64,000 nucleotides of DNA from Natrarchaeobius halalkaliphilus (GCF_003841485.1 NZ_REFY01000002.1:124001-188000); one strand, 5' to 3'. Positions 1 to 9,391 are shown, counted from the first letter of the stretch. Numbers and translations are program-made. Notes: generated from the sequence alone by a model not told the origin.

Positions 1-440
1 TCATCCAACTGTACGAAGAGAACAACTCACTCCGCGGATTTGGGTCGACAATATTCAAAGGGGCTGCGTACGAGGTGTTCACTCGAGAGGCTCTCGACGG
101 GATGGAAACGGAATTCATATACCCCGCAACGTGCCTGTCAGCGATCATCAACTGGAATCCCGAACTATTCCAGCAAACGGCCACCCTGGAACATTGCAAC
201 ATCCTCGTTCACGACGACCTCCCCGACAGGCGACGGTGTGGCATCGATATCTTTGATGACCGTGTCGCGATTTGCTGTCACGATCCAGAAACCAGGGCCT
301 TCCGTGCATGGTTCGATACTGCTGCACCCGAGGCCAGAGAGTGGGCGAAATCTGTCTTTCAGGAGTACCGCAGCGAGGCTCGGCCAGTCGACGAGGAGGT
401 GTTGGCCACACCGGTGCCGGAGCAATTTACATCGCCATAG
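1..440 (+). CDS. C-terminal part of a transcriptional regulator (5' end outside window)
   Basis: The reading frame is open from base 3 and ends with TAG at 438-440, so this is the last ~145 residues of a gene that begins before the window. The segment reads IQLYEENNSLRGFGSTIFKG and continues through a FIYPATCLSAI stretch to an acidic end. It resembles the C-terminal sensor half of haloarchaeal winged-helix regulators, but the DNA-binding half is not visible. The regulator role is therefore inferred from family resemblance only. The next gene, an alpha/beta hydrolase, follows in the same direction after about 110 bases and could be its target. Confidence 0.55.
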   Translation, partial: IQLYEENNSLRGFGSTIFKGAAYEVFTREALDGMETEFIYPATCLSAIINWNPELFQQTATLEHCNILVHDDLPDRRRCGIDIFDDRVAICCHDPETRAFRAWFDTAAPEAREWAKSVFQEYRSEARPVDEEVLATPVPEQFTSP

Positions 441-551
441 AAGACCAGACCGATGCGTCTATGCGGTTCGGTTGCACGCCATGCAATATTTCACTAAATA
501 GTCTCATTATCGTACATCTCGTCGTCCCACGTGCAGAAAGGTGATCGACCC

Positions 552-1391
552 ATGGCCGAAATCACAGGATCCGACACGGGAAATAAAATCGAAACAATCA
601 CGTCCCCGGATGGGACCGAAATTGCCTACAAACGAACCGGGAGTGGACCGCCGCTCGTGCTCGTCCACGGTGCGGACGTCGACCACAGGTTCTGGGACGT
701 CTCCGGAGTGCGACAATCCCTCGCGGAACACCACACGGTCTACGCGATGGACCGTCGCGGCCACGGCGAGAGCGAGCACCCCGACGAGTTCGAACTGGAC
801 CGGGAGTTCGAGGACATTGTCGCGGTCGTCGACTCGATCGACGAGCCCGTGCATCTTGTCGGGGAGTCCGGCGGCGCGTTCTCCTCGCTGGAGGCCGTCT
901 TGCGAACCGACAACGTCCGTACACTGACCCTGCACGAACCCCCCGTTCCGGGGTTCGAAGACGCTCCCGCCCGCGAGGGCTTCGAGACGATGGTCGACAT
1001 GTTGGACGAGGGGGACCGCGATCGGGCGCTGGCGACCTTCCTGGAAGGGCCCGCTGGGGCCACGCCGGAGGAAGTCGAGCAATTGCGCAATCATCCCATT
1101 TGGCCGGAATACGTGGCGACCTTCATCGAAACCGTGATCCCCAAGATGGAGGCCGAAGCCGAAGCCGACTACCAGTTCGACCCGGACCGGTTCGCACAGC
1201 TGACCGTCCCGACGCTGCTGTTGGCCGCCAGCGAGACCGCCGAGTGGCTTCTCGACGCAACGGACGCGGTCGCCGACGCGCTCCCGAACGCCCGCGTCGT
1301 CAGCATCGACGGATACGGCCACGGAGCAGTCGCCAGCGCACCGGACTGGTTCACGAGCGAAGTACTCGTATTCGTGCGTGAATCGCACTGA
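552..1391 (+). CDS. Alpha/beta hydrolase
   Basis: Cytoplasmic hydrolase of the alpha/beta fold, 279 residues, a normal length. The oxyanion strand ends in LVHG (residues ~37-40), the nucleophile elbow is GESGG with Ser106, and the catalytic His is in YGHGAV near residue 257. The ATG at 552 is preferred to the in-frame GTG at 531 because a GGTGATC ribosome-binding sequence lies just upstream of it. No lid or signal peptide is seen. The substrate cannot be told from sequence; relatives include esterases, epoxide hydrolases and haloperoxidase-like enzymes. Confidence 0.85.
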   Translation: MAEITGSDTGNKIETITSPDGTEIAYKRTGSGPPLVLVHGADVDHRFWDVSGVRQSLAEHHTVYAMDRRGHGESEHPDEFELDREFEDIVAVVDSIDEPVHLVGESGGAFSSLEAVLRTDNVRTLTLHEPPVPGFEDAPAREGFETMVDMLDEGDRDRALATFLEGPAGATPEEVEQLRNHPIWPEYVATFIETVIPKMEAEAEADYQFDPDRFAQLTVPTLLLAASETAEWLLDATDAVADALPNARVVSIDGYGHGAVASAPDWFTSEVLVFVRESH

Positions 1392-1435
1392 CGGTTCAGC
1401 AACCGTCTCCGACCTTCCACAGGGTCCGTTTTTGC
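1391..1435 (+). terminator. Hairpin plus T-run after the hydrolase gene
   Basis: A perfect 6-bp stem, ACGGTT/AACCGT with loop CAGC (1391-1406), begins on the last base of the TGA stop. A GTTTTTG run follows at about 1428-1434. Archaeal termination mainly needs the T-run, so the hairpin may be incidental or may protect the 3' end. Confidence 0.4.
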
Positions 1436-1575
1436 TGACTATAGCCTCTAAGTCTTGTACGACGATTCCAACACGTCTATTATCTATCACACTGGGAAGT
1501 ATGAGAATCGACGCTAATCCCTATGATCGATGGAACACAGATCCGTCCGCTCGAGTAGATCGAGTCCCGACCAGA

Positions 1576-2448
1576 TCACGACGGACAACCTGTCGAACCG
1601 GCAACCGTAGTCGCCAGGGCTTGCTCGTCTCCGTCGACATCCGGCGTGAGTTCGTACCGGACGTCCCCGCAGTGCCAGACGAGAGTCGTCCCCATCGGCG
1701 TCGAGACGAACGAGCCGTCGACGTCGCCGACGCTCTCCTCCAGAACGTCCTCGGGATCGTACGTCGGAGGCCGTTCGGTGATGCGGCCCTGTAGCGAGTC
1801 GTCGGCGAGCTCGTCACCGTCCCGGTAGAGGAACTGAACGGTCGCATCGCCCTCGAACTCGTTTGCCGTTACGAGCTCGAGGTCGAACGCCTCGGGCGGG
1901 GTCGGCTCCGCGATCGGAAACGGAACGGCGTCGGCAGCCTCCGCGAACGTCGAGACGTCGTCAGATTCGGCGGGTTCGTAGATATCGGTTCCGTCCGGCG
2001 GGTCGAACGTGAACCGCTCGTCGGGGATCGGCTCGTCGAATCGAACGTTCTCGTAGGTGACCGTCCGGACAGTGCGCTCGCGCTCTATGACGTGTTCGTG
2101 TGGGTTTTCGTGTTCGGTGACGATTCGCTCTTTGATCGGAAATCCGGCCTCGACGTCGATCCACCACGTCGTCGTCCGACTCGCGTTCGACGCGTCCGCT
2201 TCGGAGTCCGGTCCCAGCACGTACTCAGTCTCACCGACGAGGACGCTCACGCCGTCGCCCGCGGGAGCACCGGCCGCCGGCTCGATTTCGACGACGTGCG
2301 TTTCCCGGTCGTCGATCACGTCGGCAACGAGCGCCTCCGCGTCGGGCTCGGACTCGAGGACGTCAACCAGGGCGGCACCCGCAACGGCGAAAGCGACGAC
2401 TCCCAGAACGGCGACGATCGTCATCGACGGACCGTGCGCGATGGACAT
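1576..2448 (-). CDS. LolA-like outer-membrane-lipoprotein-carrier family protein
   Basis: Predicted membrane-anchored or exported protein of 290 residues. One hydrophobic segment (about residues 9-28, MTIVAVLGVVAFAVAGAALV) is followed by a beta-rich region with a WWIDVEAGFPIKER strand pattern and a FTFDPPDGTDIY segment, typical of the haloarchaeal LolA-like family that may bind lipid-anchored cargo. A C-terminal domain ending in WHCGDVRYEL follows. The first half of the usual half-barrel appears very short, because the signal helix runs almost directly into the DRETHVVEI strand. An alternative ATG at 2424 would start the protein at the hydrophobic segment. Cargo is unknown. Confidence 0.6.
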   Translation of the reverse strand: MSIAHGPSMTIVAVLGVVAFAVAGAALVDVLESEPDAEALVADVIDDRETHVVEIEPAAGAPAGDGVSVLVGETEYVLGPDSEADASNASRTTTWWIDVEAGFPIKERIVTEHENPHEHVIERERTVRTVTYENVRFDEPIPDERFTFDPPDGTDIYEPAESDDVSTFAEAADAVPFPIAEPTPPEAFDLELVTANEFEGDATVQFLYRDGDELADDSLQGRITERPPTYDPEDVLEESVGDVDGSFVSTPMGTTLVWHCGDVRYELTPDVDGDEQALATTVAGSTGCPS

Positions 2449-2596
2449 TAACGGATACGTGATTGTTACCGAACACGAAACATGATTCTGGCGGTTCCGG
2501 CGGTCTGGACGGTCGCTCGAGCGTGTTACCGGGTAACCGATCCGATTTTAGAACCGAGATAGTTGACCGACGGGACGGATCAGTGTGCGTTCTCGC

Positions 2597-3526
2597 TCAC
2601 TCGTTTGTGGCTGCAGCTTCGAGCAACTCGACGATCAGTTTCGCCGCGTCGCTGGCCGCGGGTCCGAACACGTACGTCGTCGGCTCGATGCCGAACGCGC
2701 CGCGGTGGTAGGCCACGCGCGGAACGCGTCCGCGGTCACGGAACCGCTCCTGGAGGTGCGCGCGACGGTCCTCGTAGTCGGCCTCGAACTCGAGAGGGTC
2801 GATCCCGGCGGACCGGGCCGCCTCGAGTATGGACTCGTCCGTCGCGACGTTGATCGCACCTCGAGTCCGGGAGTCGACCGATTCGGCCGCGAGAACGGCC
2901 GTCGCGACGTGTTTCGATGCGCCAAACTCGGGGTTCGCCGGGATTTCGATCCGACGGCCCACGGCGTAGATGCGACCGGGGACAGCGGCAACGTCGGTTT
3001 CGTCTCGAGGGTTCGACAGCGCCATCCCGATGTTCGTACCGACGTTGGGGACGTAGTCGGCCATCTGCGGCGACGATGCGAGCGTTCGAGCGGCCGTGCG
3101 AACGTCCCCCAGAACGTCGCGTTCGGCTCGGACGTCGGGATCGAGCCCGCGAACGCAGAGATCACAGCCGAGTCCCTCGAGTTCGGGCATCGTTTCTTCG
3201 TGGAGATCACAGATGGGGCCGCGGTCCTCAAGAGTTCGAACGAGCGAAAGGAGTTCCGAAAGCGCGTCGTAGCCGTCGAACTCGCCGCTTGCGAGTCCGT
3301 CAGCGATTCGATCGACGGTCGCGACGGTCTCCGGATCGTCGCGGAACCGATCGTCGCCGCCGCCGTCGCCGCTTACGTACTTGCTGACCGCGGCCTGAGT
3401 GACCCCGAGATTCGCTGCGATCTCCCGTTGGGTCATGTCCCGCTCAGCCAGTCGGGTCGCGAGCATCGCACGGACGGTCGGGAGAAAGCGATCGACCACG
3501 AGTTCGCTCGGCAAGACGAGGGACAT
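2597..3526 (-). CDS. thiR: ThiR-type regulator: HTH domain fused to ThiN (thiamine-phosphate sensing) domain
   Basis: 309 residues. The N-terminal third contains a Cro/XRE-type helix-turn-helix (MTQREIAANLGVTQAAVSKY). The C-terminal ~170 residues are a ThiN domain (NVGTNIGMAL, VPGRIYAVG, GASKHVATAVL, GIEPTTYVFG), the fold of archaeal thiamine-phosphate synthase. This HTH-ThiN arrangement is the archaeal ThiR repressor, in which ThiN senses thiamine phosphate to control thiamine biosynthesis and uptake genes. A cluster of cysteines (ICDLHE..GLGCDLCVRG) lies between the domains. An upstream ATG at 3547 is rejected because a TATA-like box ends only a few bases before it, whereas the ATG at 3526 lies at leaderless spacing. 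No thiamine gene is adjacent. Confidence 0.8.
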   Translation of the reverse strand: MSLVLPSELVVDRFLPTVRAMLATRLAERDMTQREIAANLGVTQAAVSKYVSGDGGGDDRFRDDPETVATVDRIADGLASGEFDGYDALSELLSLVRTLEDRGPICDLHEETMPELEGLGCDLCVRGLDPDVRAERDVLGDVRTAARTLASSPQMADYVPNVGTNIGMALSNPRDETDVAAVPGRIYAVGRRIEIPANPEFGASKHVATAVLAAESVDSRTRGAINVATDESILEAARSAGIDPLEFEADYEDRRAHLQERFRDRGRVPRVAYHRGAFGIEPTTYVFGPAASDAAKLIVELLEAAATNE

Positions 3527-3548
3527 AACGCCGGATTCGAACGTCATC

Positions 3549-3556
3549 GGTATAAG
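3549..3556 (-). promoter_or_regulatory. TATA-like box of thiR
   Basis: On the minus strand the sequence reads ACTTATACC. Its centre lies about 26 bases upstream of the ATG at 3526, the spacing expected for a leaderless haloarchaeal transcript, and this decides the thiR start. Confidence 0.5.
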
Positions 3557-3647
3557 TCCGCCTACTGCGGGAGGGTCGCGTCGACGGCTACGGGGTGCTC
3601 GAGGGGAATGAGACGGTTTCCGACCTCGGCGTAACTCGAGAAGACAG

Positions 3648-3656
3648 CTATTAACC
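3648..3656 (+). promoter_or_regulatory. TATA-like box of mvk
   Basis: CTATTAACC is centred about 28 bases upstream of the mvk ATG at 3679, which fits a leaderless transcript. It is divergent from the thiR promoter. Confidence 0.5.
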
Positions 3657-3678
3657 GTCGTCGTGCGAACGCCCGACT

Positions 3679-4665
3679 ATGACACTCTCGAGCGCTCCCG
3701 GCAAGGTGTACCTGTTCGGGGAGCACGCGGTCGTCTACGGCGAGCCGGCGGTTCCCTGTGCGATCGAGCGACGGGCTCGGGTCGGCGTCGAGCGACGGAG
3801 CGACGGTAAACTGCGCGTTCACGCAGAAGACCTCAGTCTGGACGGGTTTACGGTCGAATACGGCGCTTCGGCCGACGACAGACCCGACGTGGACGTCCAG
3901 GAATCGTTGCTGACGGCGGCGACGCAGTACGTCGATAGCGCGATCGAGCAGGTTCGGGAGGTGACCGGCAAAGCGGAGATCGGATTCGACGTGACGATCG
4001 AAAGCGACATTCCGCTCGGCGCGGGCCTCGGTTCGTCGGCTGCGGTGGCCGTCGCCGCGATCGACGCCGGGACGCGTGCGCTCGGAACGACGCTCGAGGC
4101 CGACGAGCTCGCTGAACGCGCCTACCGTACCGAACACGAGGTACAGGAGGGACAGGCTTCGCGCGCCGATACGTTCTGCTCCGCGACCGGCGGCGCGGTC
4201 CGCGTCGAGGGCGACGACTGTCGATCCATCGACGCACCCGATTTGCCGATCGTGATCGGGTTCGACGGCGGTGCGGGCGATACGGGCGAACTCGTCGCTG
4301 GCGTCCGGAGGGTTCGCGAGGAGTACGAGTTCGCAGCCGACACGATCGAAGCTATCGGAGACGTGGTCAGAAACGGCGAGGACGCACTCGCTGCCGACGA
4401 CGTCGAGGAACTCGGCCGGCTGATGAACTTCAACCACGGCCTCCTGTCGGCGCTCGGCGTCTCCTCGAGGTCGCTGGATACGATGACCTGGGCGGCGCGG
4501 GACGCGGGTGCGCTGGGGGCAAAGCTGACCGGTGCCGGCGGCGGCGGCTGTATCGTCGCTCTCGACCCGACGCCGGAGACCCAGACAGCGCTGTCGTTTA
4601 CGCCGGGTTGTGAGGACGCCTTCCGAGCAGCGCTCGCCGACGAGGGGGTCAAACGGCTCGAATGA
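3679..4665 (+). CDS. mvk: Mevalonate kinase
   Basis: GHMP kinase of 328 residues that phosphorylates mevalonate at C5 with ATP in the archaeal isoprenoid-lipid pathway. Motif 1 is KVYLFGEHAVVYGEPAV at the N-terminus, motif 2 (ATP loop) is PLGAGLGSSA near residues 112-121, and motif 3 is LTGAGGGGCIVAL near residue 280. The stop overlaps the start of ipk by four bases (ATGA), so the two are translationally coupled. This is the standard haloarchaeal mvk-ipk pair. Confidence 0.95.
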   Translation: MTLSSAPGKVYLFGEHAVVYGEPAVPCAIERRARVGVERRSDGKLRVHAEDLSLDGFTVEYGASADDRPDVDVQESLLTAATQYVDSAIEQVREVTGKAEIGFDVTIESDIPLGAGLGSSAAVAVAAIDAGTRALGTTLEADELAERAYRTEHEVQEGQASRADTFCSATGGAVRVEGDDCRSIDAPDLPIVIGFDGGAGDTGELVAGVRRVREEYEFAADTIEAIGDVVRNGEDALAADDVEELGRLMNFNHGLLSALGVSSRSLDTMTWAARDAGALGAKLTGAGGGGCIVALDPTPETQTALSFTPGCEDAFRAALADEGVKRLE

Positions 4666-5414
4666 TCGTCCTGAAACTCGGGGGGAGTGCGATCACGGAC
4701 AAGGACCGTGCGGAAACCCTCGACGGCGAGGCGCTCGAGTCCGCATCCGACGCGATCGCGACCGCACTCGAGGCGTCCGCCGAACCGGGTAACCCGAACC
4801 TCGTCATCGTCCACGGCGGCGGGAGCTTCGGTCACGCGAACGCGAGCGACCACGGCGTGACGACGACCGAGGGATCACACGACATCGATGCAGTCCACGA
4901 CATCCACGGCGCGATGAAGACCCTGAACGGGTTCGTCCTGAGCAGGCTCATCGAGCGCGACGTTCCGGCCGTTCCGGTACATCCGTTTTCGACCGCCTCT
5001 CGCGACCAGAGCGGTCGACTCGAGTTGCCGACCGGCCAGGTCGAGACGATGGTGTCCGAGGGGTTCGTTCCGGTTTTGCACGGCGATCTGGTCTCTCACG
5101 CCGAACGGGGTGTGACGGTCGTCAGCGGCGACGAACTCGTCGCGGAGCTCGCTCGAGCTCTCGAGGCGGACCGCGTCGGTCTCTGTTCGACCGTTCCCGG
5201 CGTCCTCGACGACGACGATGTGGTGATCGAACGGATCACGACGCTGGAGGGGGTCGCGGACGTCCTCGGTGAAAGCGAGTCGACGGACGTAACGGGCGGG
5301 ATGGCCGCGAAGGTCGCCGCGCTGCTCGACCTCGATGCCGAGGCGACAATTTTCGGTCTCGACGAACTCGAGGCGTTTCTCGCGGGAGAGCGGCCGGGAA
5401 CGACCGTTTACTGA
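4662..5414 (+). CDS. ipk: Isopentenyl phosphate kinase
   Basis: Amino-acid-kinase-fold enzyme of 250 residues that phosphorylates isopentenyl phosphate to isopentenyl diphosphate, the last step of the modified archaeal mevalonate pathway. LKLGGSAITDK (residues ~4-14) forms the phosphate-binding start and VHGGGSFGHA (~48-57) is the glycine-rich loop with the substrate-side His. The C-terminal DVTGGMAAK segment is also typical. It starts inside the mvk stop codon. In many haloarchaea rnj and idsA follow directly; here two unrelated genes intervene. Confidence 0.94.
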   Translation: MIVLKLGGSAITDKDRAETLDGEALESASDAIATALEASAEPGNPNLVIVHGGGSFGHANASDHGVTTTEGSHDIDAVHDIHGAMKTLNGFVLSRLIERDVPAVPVHPFSTASRDQSGRLELPTGQVETMVSEGFVPVLHGDLVSHAERGVTVVSGDELVAELARALEADRVGLCSTVPGVLDDDDVVIERITTLEGVADVLGESESTDVTGGMAAKVAALLDLDAEATIFGLDELEAFLAGERPGTTVY

Positions 5415-5491
5415 CGCTACAGACCGATCGTGTTTCGCGACGATCGGGAACCGAGGTGGTTTTCCGTGGACGCGAGAAGGTCGCGACAGTG

Positions 5492-6790
5492 ATGCACTCG
5501 AGGCGAACACTCCTCCGAACCGGCTGTGCGGTCGGGTTGCTGAGCGTGGCCGGCTGCGCCGCTCCGCGAGCAGGTCTCACGGGACACCGCCGAAACGCCG
5601 GCGTTCCCGATCCGGCCGATCCGAGCTACCGCGAGTGGCTGCCGGCCGCCGAGGAAACCGATGCGATCGATCAGGACGTTCCGATCCGGTACGTCGACGT
5701 CGAGCGCGCCCTCGAGCGGGGGAATACCCTCTCGAGGGGGGTGGCCGGATCGCTGTTCGAGTTCTGGGCCGTCGGTGACTGGTTTGGCCACGAACTCGCG
5801 GCGCTCGATGGAATCCTCGTCCGTAGCGATAGTCCGCTCACCGTGATCTACGCCGGCGATATCTCCCGTCCCGACGCACGGGACGAACTCGAGGAATCGG
5901 GCTACGAACACCTCGAGGGCGACGCACCGTGGTCGGTGTTCGTCCGATGGGATCAGCCCCGACTGATCGGCGTCTCGGAGGCGGGCGTCGTCCAGACGTC
6001 GATCGACGCGGCGGTCGACGAGCCACTTGACGGTGCACTCGAGCGCGTCGGAACGTTCCTCGAGACGAAAGCGGGGAACCGAACCCGTCGCCACGAAAGC
6101 GACGACGTTTTCGAGCGGCTGACCGACCGACTCGGGGCCGGAATCCGCACGACGGTTCCACTCACGCCGCCGCCGTGGCTGCCCGACGGCGGCCGGTGGG
6201 GGACGGCCATCGACGGCACCGACGACGGCTCCGTCCGACGAGCAACGGCGGTGGTTCCAGCGAACGGAGACGCGAGTCCGGGCGAGACGGCCGATGCTCG
6301 GGAGACGGACGGGGGATCGATCGAAGACGATCTGGCCGAACACATCGGTGAGGCCTGGAGCGGCGATCCGAGCGTCTACACCGCCAGTTCGACGGTCGAG
6401 GGAAGTGTTCGACGAGCCCCAGACGAGGCTCCGACGTCGATCGATGAACTGGTCCCACCGCGGGTGACGATCGAGTTCGAGTACGACGACGACGAATCCG
6501 CCGGGATCGTCAGCCACCGGACCGGAACCCCCCTCGAGACGGATCGGCTTACGGTCGCCGTCGACGGCCAGACCGGCGAGAGCCTCGCGCTCAGTGGGGA
6601 GACCTTCGAGGCCGGGGATCGGTTCGCGATCCGCGGGCTGCCGGCGACCGCGCTGGTTTCGCTCGGATACGATCTCACCGACGTGACTGCGGTAACGATC
6701 GCGAGCTTCGTGGGCCCGGGCCAGCCCGCGGATGGCGAAGAACCCGAATCAGAACCGGAACCGGAGCCCGATCCACTGGATACCGAGTGA
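5492..6790 (+). CDS. Haloarchaeal lipoprotein of unknown function
   Basis: 432 residues. The chosen ATG at 5492 starts a signal with twin arginines and a lipobox (HSRRTLLRTGCAVGLLSVAGC); Cys22 would be lipidated, placing the protein on the outer face of the membrane. A GTG at 5456 would put 12 extra residues before the signal and is not preferred. The mature protein is acidic, without a recognised catalytic motif, and ends in a Glu-Pro repeat (EPESEPEPEPEPDPLDTE). It sits between ipk and rnj, which are normally close together, so it looks like an insertion into that cluster. The TGA stop lies at the edge of a degenerate palindromic repeat. Confidence 0.6.
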   Translation: MHSRRTLLRTGCAVGLLSVAGCAAPRAGLTGHRRNAGVPDPADPSYREWLPAAEETDAIDQDVPIRYVDVERALERGNTLSRGVAGSLFEFWAVGDWFGHELAALDGILVRSDSPLTVIYAGDISRPDARDELEESGYEHLEGDAPWSVFVRWDQPRLIGVSEAGVVQTSIDAAVDEPLDGALERVGTFLETKAGNRTRRHESDDVFERLTDRLGAGIRTTVPLTPPPWLPDGGRWGTAIDGTDDGSVRRATAVVPANGDASPGETADARETDGGSIEDDLAEHIGEAWSGDPSVYTASSTVEGSVRRAPDEAPTSIDELVPPRVTIEFEYDDDESAGIVSHRTGTPLETDRLTVAVDGQTGESLALSGETFEAGDRFAIRGLPATALVSLGYDLTDVTAVTIASFVGPGQPADGEEPESEPEPEPDPLDTE

Positions 6791-6864
6791 GACGGTCTGC
6801 TGTGAGTTACCGGTTCGATCGCGATCCGTCTGCGGCTGAACCGTAACCCGATCAGCAATCCGTC
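6788..6864 (+). repeat. Degenerate copy (F) of the 82-bp palindromic repeat
   Basis: The left arm ACGGTCTGCTGTGAGTTACC at 6792-6811 matches the conserved arm of the intact copies. The right arm, GTAACCCGATCAGCAATCCGTC (6843-6864), is its imperfect inverse. The first three bases (TGA, 6788-6790) are the stop codon of the lipoprotein gene. It separates convergent genes. Confidence 0.55.
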
Positions 6865-7041
6865 CGAGCAAATCGATCGGCTCCGACTACCGTTTCGTCC
6901 TCGGTCTCGAGGGATTCAGATCCCGTTTTCGAAGGGCGAAGGCCTTGTTCACGACGGGTCGGTGACCCTACCTTCGAGCGGGCGTCGTCCCGATTCTCGG
7001 ACGGACGACGTCCCAAGGACCACCGTTCGAGTTCGAATCCG

Positions 7042-9360
7042 CTATTCGAAGAGCAGGCGGTCGAGGACCGGTCGCAGGAACGAGCCGCGGCGGGTCTTCT
7101 TCGAGTGGACGAGCAACACCGGCTGGTCGATCGCGGCGGCGAGGCGATCCGAACGCTGTTCGACGACGATATCCGGCAGCCGTCGATGGGTGACCGTACT
7201 CAACATAACGATGTCGGATGACTCGAGTTCTCGCGAGAGATCGTCGACCACGTCGGTCGTCCGAACGACTGCGGATTCGACCGGAACGGTACAGAGATCG
7301 TCCAGATCGTCGTGGTACTCCTCGATCGTCTCGACCAGCTCGTCGGGTGCGTCCTCGGAGACGGCAAAGATGAACCGAACGCGAGCGTCGAGGATGTCGG
7401 CCATCGCGTCGGCCAGTTCGACCTTGAGCGGATCGTTGAACGGACTGCGGTCGGTGACGACTGCGATCTCGTCGACGTCGGTTCGCTGTTCGTGCTGGAC
7501 GAAGACGACGTCGCAGGGCGCGTGTTCCATGATCCAGTCCGTGTCCCGACCGAAGAGCGTACCGAGACGGCTCGTGGCTTCCTGACGAGCGAGAACGAGA
7601 TCGGCTCCCGTTCGATCAGCGAAGTTGACGACCGCGTGGCGGGTATCGTGGCTGACGATCTCGCCGACTTCGACCGGAACCTCGAGATAGCGAACCAGCT
7701 CGTCGGTTCGGTCTTCGAACTCGAGATCCGCCTCCGAGACGTCCCTGGCGGCGGTGTCGAGTGGTACCTGATCGGGAACCTCGTCGAACCGCACGACTCG
7801 GATTCGACCACCTCGGCGGCGAACGATCGGTGCGGCCATCTGGATCAGGGCGTCTTCTTGCTCGCGGCTGACGTCCTGTCGGATCGGGATGAGGACCTCG
7901 TAGCGGTCGTCGCGCTCGAGTTGCTCTTCGGTGTCGCGGACGAACTGTTTGCCGGCTTCACGCCGAGCGAGACCTTTGGCGACGCCCTCCCGATCGATTC
8001 GATCCTCGGCGTACAGTTTGAACCAGACCAAACCAATGATAACGATGGCGATCGAGCCGACGATCTCGCGGGTTTCCATGTGATAGATGATGAACACGCC
8101 CGAGACGATTCCGAACAGCTGTACCCAGGGATAGCCCGGCGTGTGGAAGTCGGGATCGTACCCCTCGAGGTCGCGTTCGCGAAACGCGATCAGGGCACCG
8201 CAGACGAGGATGTAGACGAGGATCTGGAACGCGCCGGCCATCTTCGCGATCTCGTCGACCTCCTGTGTTGCGACGATGAAGATGATGATCGCGCCGGTCG
8301 TGAGGATCGCGACGGAGGGCGTATTGAATCGCGGGTGGATGTACTCGAATTTCTTCAAGAAAAGGTCGTCACGGCTGAGCGCGAGCGGATAGCGGGATGC
8401 GGTCAGGATTCCAGCGTTGGCGGTACTGACGAGTGCGAGCAGCGCGGCGATGATGATCGTCACGACGGCGAGAAAGCCGACCGGGAAACCGCTACCAAAG
8501 CCGGGTACTGACATGCTCACCCCGCCGAAGAGTAGCTCGGTTGCGAGAGCCATCGGTTCTTCCGAATCAGCCAGTTGGTCCCCGTCCATCACCCCGACCA
8601 GGACGAACACGAGCAGCGCGTAGAGAAAGCTGGTCGCGATCAGCGAGCCGAGGAGTCCGAGCGGCAGGTTCCGCCCGGGATTTTCGATCTCCTCGGCAAC
8701 GGCCGCGACCTTGGTCACGCCCGCGTACGAAACCAGTACGAGCGCCGTCGCGGTCAGAATCCCGTCGAGTCCATCGTCGAAGAAACCGTCGAAGTTCGCC
8801 GCCTCGACCTGGACGATCGAGGCGGCGACGAACCCCGAAAGGATGATCAACATGACGATAACCATGATCAACTGGAGTCCGCCGGTCTGTTTGACTCCGA
8901 CCAGATTGACGGCGATGAGAACGAGTGCGAACGTGATCCCGAGCGCGCGAACGCCGGGAATCGGCAGCGTCGCGCCGATGGCAGGGATCGCGAGATCCCA
9001 CGTCGGGAGCGAATAGACGAAGTTGATATAGAACATCCCGCCGTACAGCGCGAGCGATCCCTTGAGCATCAACATGAGCCAGGTCCCGAGACCGGCGATC
9101 GTCCCGAACGACGGTCCCAGTCCGCGTTCGATAAAGACGTAGTCTCCGCCGGCTTCCGGCATCGCCGTCCCCAGTTCGGCAATGCTCAACGCCGCCGGAA
9201 CGACGAGAATCGCCGCGATAACGAACGCGAGGATCACCGCCGGTCCGGCCTCGGCCATCGCGATCCCCGGCAAGATGAAAATGCCGCTCCCGATCATCGC
9301 CCCCATGCTGATCGCGATCACGGCGAACAGCCCGAGGTCTCGCTCGAGATCCTTTGTCAT
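7042..9360 (-). CDS. APC-superfamily amino-acid permease with C-terminal universal-stress domains
   Basis: 772 residues. The first ~430 residues are an APC-type transporter with about twelve membrane segments and the family's N-terminal signature GAMIGSGIFILPGIA. The soluble remainder (from ~residue 480) holds two UspA-like modules: YEVLIPIRQDVSREQ... through CDVVFVQHE, and IAVVTDRSPFNDP... through QPVLLVHS. Known relatives import amino acids or other cationic metabolites, and the nucleotide-binding Usp tail is thought to gate or regulate transport. Substrate not determinable. A TATA-like box at leaderless spacing precedes the ATG. It is convergent with the lipoprotein gene and divergent from rnj. 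Confidence 0.85.
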   Translation of the reverse strand: MTKDLERDLGLFAVIAISMGAMIGSGIFILPGIAMAEAGPAVILAFVIAAILVVPAALSIAELGTAMPEAGGDYVFIERGLGPSFGTIAGLGTWLMLMLKGSLALYGGMFYINFVYSLPTWDLAIPAIGATLPIPGVRALGITFALVLIAVNLVGVKQTGGLQLIMVIVMLIILSGFVAASIVQVEAANFDGFFDDGLDGILTATALVLVSYAGVTKVAAVAEEIENPGRNLPLGLLGSLIATSFLYALLVFVLVGVMDGDQLADSEEPMALATELLFGGVSMSVPGFGSGFPVGFLAVVTIIIAALLALVSTANAGILTASRYPLALSRDDLFLKKFEYIHPRFNTPSVAILTTGAIIIFIVATQEVDEIAKMAGAFQILVYILVCGALIAFRERDLEGYDPDFHTPGYPWVQLFGIVSGVFIIYHMETREIVGSIAIVIIGLVWFKLYAEDRIDREGVAKGLARREAGKQFVRDTEEQLERDDRYEVLIPIRQDVSREQEDALIQMAAPIVRRRGGRIRVVRFDEVPDQVPLDTAARDVSEADLEFEDRTDELVRYLEVPVEVGEIVSHDTRHAVVNFADRTGADLVLARQEATSRLGTLFGRDTDWIMEHAPCDVVFVQHEQRTDVDEIAVVTDRSPFNDPLKVELADAMADILDARVRFIFAVSEDAPDELVETIEEYHDDLDDLCTVPVESAVVRTTDVVDDLSRELESSDIVMLSTVTHRRLPDIVVEQRSDRLAAAIDQPVLLVHSKKTRRGSFLRPVLDRLLFE

Positions 9361-9382
9361 TGGGTGGCGCTTTCGAACGGAA

Positions 9383-9391
9383 GTTTAGAAA
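9383..9391 (-). promoter_or_regulatory. TATA-like box of the permease gene
   Basis: The minus strand reads TTTCTAAAC, centred about 27 bases from the ATG at 9360, as expected for a leaderless transcript. Confidence 0.45.

Noticed and set aside
2585-3634. Open frame of 349 codons antisense to thiR
   Set aside because: Arg-rich, with no domain; the HTH-ThiN protein on the other strand is clear.
6955-7060. GTTCGAATCC near 7028 resembling a tRNA T-loop
   Set aside because: The bases around it do not form a T-stem or acceptor stem, and the end of the permease gene overlaps it.
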